This document shows, in pieces, positions 29,822 through 32,042 of a stretch of DNA of 32,042 bases. The translations under genes and the position numbers were made by a program. The stretch covers positions 3,507 through 35,548 of the forward strand of contig DGXN01000018.1 in the NCBI GenBank assembly GCA_002396335.1, written 5' to 3'. A model generated the notes under the pieces. The model saw only the letters and a list, made by a program, of their open reading frames with translations, was not told the origin of the DNA and did not search any database. The stretch comes from Bacteroidales bacterium UBA4231. Its GTDB lineage: Bacteria > Bacteroidota > Bacteroidia > Bacteroidales > UBA932. Numbering within the stretch: position 1 is the stretch's first letter; the number at the start of each line of letters is the position of its first letter.

Positions 29822-30337
29822 TTACTTTGACACGTCAACCTCGGAAAGGTTTAATTTGAGTTTTTCCTGTGCGATGTGATAGGATGCCTTGAGCGCGCCC
29901 ACCGAAGTGCCGGTGATGGCCGATATGTCCTCGTAGCTGAGTTCGTCCCACCAGCGCATCACGAAGACCTGGCGCTGTTTTTCGGGGAGTCGGGCCACTG
30001 CCTTGAACAGCTCCCGTTGGGCGGCGGTGCCGCTGAAAAAAGGATCGGCCTCGATGCGGTGCTGGAGTTGGTCGTCCAGGGAGGTGAAACGGAGGGCGGC
30101 GCGCACCTTTTCGCGGCGGAGCCAGTTCAGCGTCTCATTGGTGGCGATGCGCCAGACCCAGGTATAAAGGCCGGATTCTCCCCTGAAGGAGGGAAGGGCG
30201 TTCCATATCTTAATATAGATGTCCTGCAGGATGTCGTCGGCGTCCTCCTGGGAGGCCACCATCCGGCGCACGTGCCACCACAGCTGCTCGCTGTAGTCTT
30301 TGACCAATTGGTTGAAAATATGCTCGTAATCCTGCAT
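29822..30337 (-). CDS. ECF-type RNA polymerase sigma factor
   Basis: 171 residues from the ATG at 30337; an upstream in-frame start at 30358 adds 7 residues and is less typical. Region 2 is seen in DYSEQLWWHVRRMVASQEDADDILQDIYIKIW, with FRGESGLYTWVWRIATNETLNWLRR as its end, and region 4 in LPEKQRQVFVMRWWDELSYEDIS and GTSVGALKASYHIAQEKLK. The protein redirects RNA polymerase to an unknown set of promoters. It is the first gene of a three-gene operon with a membrane protein and a Spy-like protein, pointing to an envelope-stress response. Confidence 0.9.
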   Translation of the reverse strand: MQDYEHIFNQLVKDYSEQLWWHVRRMVASQEDADDILQDIYIKIWNALPSFRGESGLYTWVWRIATNETLNWLRREKVRAALRFTSLDDQLQHRIEADPFFSGTAAQRELFKAVARLPEKQRQVFVMRWWDELSYEDISAITGTSVGALKASYHIAQEKLKLNLSEVDVSK

Positions 30338-30390
30338 GACGGAGTTTTTTCCTTGCACAAGTTATGCCATATTTTTTGTAAATTCGCGGC

Positions 30391-31302
30391 ATGAATGCAA
30401 AATCGGCCCTGAAATCCATGCGACTGAGGACACTGCCGCTTTCCACCGGCGGAGTGCTCCTGGGGATTCTCCTTGCGGTGGCGGACTGGAAAGTGGACCT
30501 CTGGACCGCTGTCCTCATCGTGGTCACTACGGTTTGCCTGCAAATCCTGTCGAACCTTTCCAATGAACTGGGCGACGTGCTCCGCGGCACCGACACCCCC
30601 GACCGCCAGGGTCCGCAGTACGGACTCAACGGCGGCGAAATGACCGTGGCCGACATGAAACGGCTCATCGGCCTGTTCGTCTTCCTGTGCGTTGTTTTCG
30701 GGACGGCCATGACGTGGCGCGCCTTCGGCACTTTGTGGGATCTGACGCCCATCCTGGTGCTGATGCTGGGCGCTGCGGCCATTATGGGCGCCATGAAATA
30801 CACCCTGGGCCGCAATCCTTATGGCTACCGGGCCAAAGGGGATATCTATGTTTTCCTGTTTTTCGGCCTTGTGGCGGTCCTCGGGGCCTATTTTGTTTGC
30901 ACCAAAGGGCTGGGGCTGCACTGGAAGCTGCTGCTGCCGGCGTCGGCCGTGGGCTGTTTCAGCGTAGGCGTGCTCAATGTCAACAACATCCGTGACATGT
31001 CCACCGACGCCGCCAACCGTGTCACCGTAGCCATCCTGCTGGGCGAGCGGCGCGCCAAGATTTACCAGACCGTGCTCGTCGGCCTGGGATGGGTGCTCAT
31101 GGTGGTGTATTGCTTGCTTTGCTGGCCTTCGCTCTGGCACTGGATGTGGGTGGCTACCCTTCCGCTGTACGGACTGCACCTTCGGGGCGTGTGGACCCGT
31201 TCCGGGCGGGCGCTTGACCCCATGCTGCCCCTTCTGGTGATGTCCACCTTCCTCCTGTGCCTGCTGATGGGGCTCGGGTTCTGCGCTTTCCTGGTGTTCT
31301 AG
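30391..31302 (+). CDS. menA: 1,4-dihydroxy-2-naphthoate polyprenyltransferase
   Basis: 303 residues of the UbiA prenyltransferase superfamily with eight to nine membrane helices. It joins the polyprenyl chain to DHNA in menaquinone synthesis. MenA-type marks: [15 protein letters not shown] at the N-terminus, the first Asp-rich site in [39 protein letters not shown], and the second site [14 protein letters not shown]. Its stop codon shares the sequence CTAG with the stop of the convergent lepA gene (31299-31302). Divergent from the ECF operon. Confidence 0.9.
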   Translation: MNAKSALKSMRLRTLPLSTGGVLLGILLAVADWKVDLWTAVLIVVTTVCLQILSNLSNELGDVLRGTDTPDRQGPQYGLNGGEMTVADMKRLIGLFVFLCVVFGTAMTWRAFGTLWDLTPILVLMLGAAAIMGAMKYTLGRNPYGYRAKGDIYVFLFFGLVAVLGAYFVCTKGLGLHWKLLLPASAVGCFSVGVLNVNNIRDMSTDAANRVTVAILLGERRAKIYQTVLVGLGWVLMVVYCLLCWPSLWHWMWVATLPLYGLHLRGVWTRSGRALDPMLPLLVMSTFLLCLLMGLGFCAFLVF

Positions 31303-32042
31303 TCCAGTTTCAGCACTGCCATAAACGCGCTCTGGGGTACCTGCACCGTGCCTATCTGGCGCATTCGCTTTTTGCCTTCCTTCTGCTTTTCCAGGAGCTT
31401 GCGCTTACGGGTGACGTCGCCGCCGTAGCACTTGGCGGTCACGTCTTTGCGGACCTGCCGCACGGTTTCGCGCGCGATGATTTTTGCGCCGATGGCCGCC
31501 TGCACGGCGATGTCGAACTGCTGGCGGGGAATGAGGTCTTTCAGTTTCAGGCAGATCTTTCGGCCGAAGTCGTAGGCGTGGTCTTCGTGGATGAGGGTGC
31601 TCAGGGCGTCGGCCGGGTCTCCGTTCAAAAGGATGTCCAGTTTCACCAGGCGGGCCGGACGGAAATCCGTGACGTGGTAGTCGAAGGAGGCGTAGCCCTT
31701 GGAGATGGACTTGAGCTTGTCGTAAAAGTCGAAGACCACCTCTGAAAGCGGGAGGTCATAGTTGAGTTCCATGCGGTCTGTCGTGATGTAATGCTGGCCG
31801 ATCAGCGTGCCCCGCTTGTCCATGCACAGTTTCATGATGGGGCCGTAGAAATCGGCCTTGGTGATGATCTGGGCGCGGATGTAGGGTTCCTCGATATGGT
31901 CGATCACCGATGCCGGCGGAAGACCGCTGGGATTGTGCACGTCCACGACTTCGCCCTTGGTGGTGAACACTTTGTACGACACGTTGGGGACGGTGGTGAT
32001 GACGTCCATGTTGAACTCGCGGAACAGGCGCTCCTGCACGAT
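31299..32042 (-). CDS. lepA: Elongation factor 4 (LepA), C-terminal part
   Basis: The last 247 residues or so; the gene begins beyond the window. The visible part starts in [10 protein letters not shown] and runs through domain IV-like sequence ([49 protein letters not shown]) to the LepA-specific C-terminal domain ([50 protein letters not shown]). LepA is a ribosome-bound GTPase involved in translation and 30S assembly; the GTPase domain lies outside the window. Confidence 0.96.
   Translation of the reverse strand: MVQERLFREFNMDVITTVPNVSYKVFTTKGEVVDVHNPSGLPPASVIDHIEEPYIRAQIITKADFYGPIMKLCMDKRGTLIGQHYITTDRMELNYDLPLSEVVFDFYDKLKSISKGYASFDYHVTDFRPARLVKLDILLNGDPADALSTLIHEDHAYDFGRKICLKLKDLIPRQQFDIAVQAAIGAKIIARETVRQVRKDVTAKCYGGDVTRKRKLLEKQKEGKKRMRQIGTVQVPQSAFMAVLKLD

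Overview
The window looks like the chromosome of a gut- or rumen-type member of the Bacteroidota (probably Bacteroidales). Direct signs are the -7 boxes of the form TAnnTTTG in front of many genes, start sites mostly without a Shine-Dalgarno sequence, fimbrillin-type lipoproteins, a TPR/membrane/LuxR regulator, a membrane-anchored AraC protein, an S16 protein with a long Ala/Lys/Glu tail, and XylE/XylA/XylB and MenA of Bacteroidales type. Coding DNA is GC-rich. The genus cannot be fixed from this sequence alone.

Layout. 1-4573: a truncated small gene and a start-less remnant, a PPC-domain protein, a GH26 glycosidase lipoprotein, a nitroreductase, a peptide deformylase carrying an N-terminal membrane anchor, and a large TPR-LuxR regulator. 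4574-10940 is the accessory part: an intact hipB-hipA pair, the wreck of a second, split HipB/HipS/HipT-like system interrupted by about 340 bp of repeat-rich DNA, and two fimbrillin lipoprotein genes. Each fimbrillin gene is preceded by a related tiny ORF, and a minimal membrane-bound AraC regulator lies between the two units. This part is flanked by two near-identical 56/57-bp sequences in inverted orientation, which serve as outward-facing promoters of the TPR-LuxR gene on the left and of an SDR-ALDH operon on the right.

10941-18121: the SDR and class 3 aldehyde dehydrogenase pair, tRNA-Leu(GAG), and a minus-strand four-gene operon (iorA, iorB, aminotransferase, CoA-transferase). The operon makes biochemical sense as a route from aromatic amino acids through aryl-pyruvate and arylacetyl-CoA to free arylacetate. 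18338-22373: rpsP-rimM, a DUF975 membrane protein, and a LemA-DUF2207 pair. 22374-26930: twin hairpins, then the xylose operon (xylB-xylA-xylE, minus strand). 26933-32042: tRNA-Pro(TGG), a LolD-like ATPase, an exported phospholipase-D-type protein, an ECF sigma / membrane protein / Spy-like periplasmic protein stress module, menA, and the 3' part of lepA.

The points most worth following up are the shared promoter that ties the TPR-LuxR regulator to the SDR-ALDH operon, the duplicated tiny-ORF plus fimbrillin units around the AraC gene, the membrane-anchored deformylase, and the arylacetate operon. All functional statements are inferred from motifs read by eye; no database search was made.
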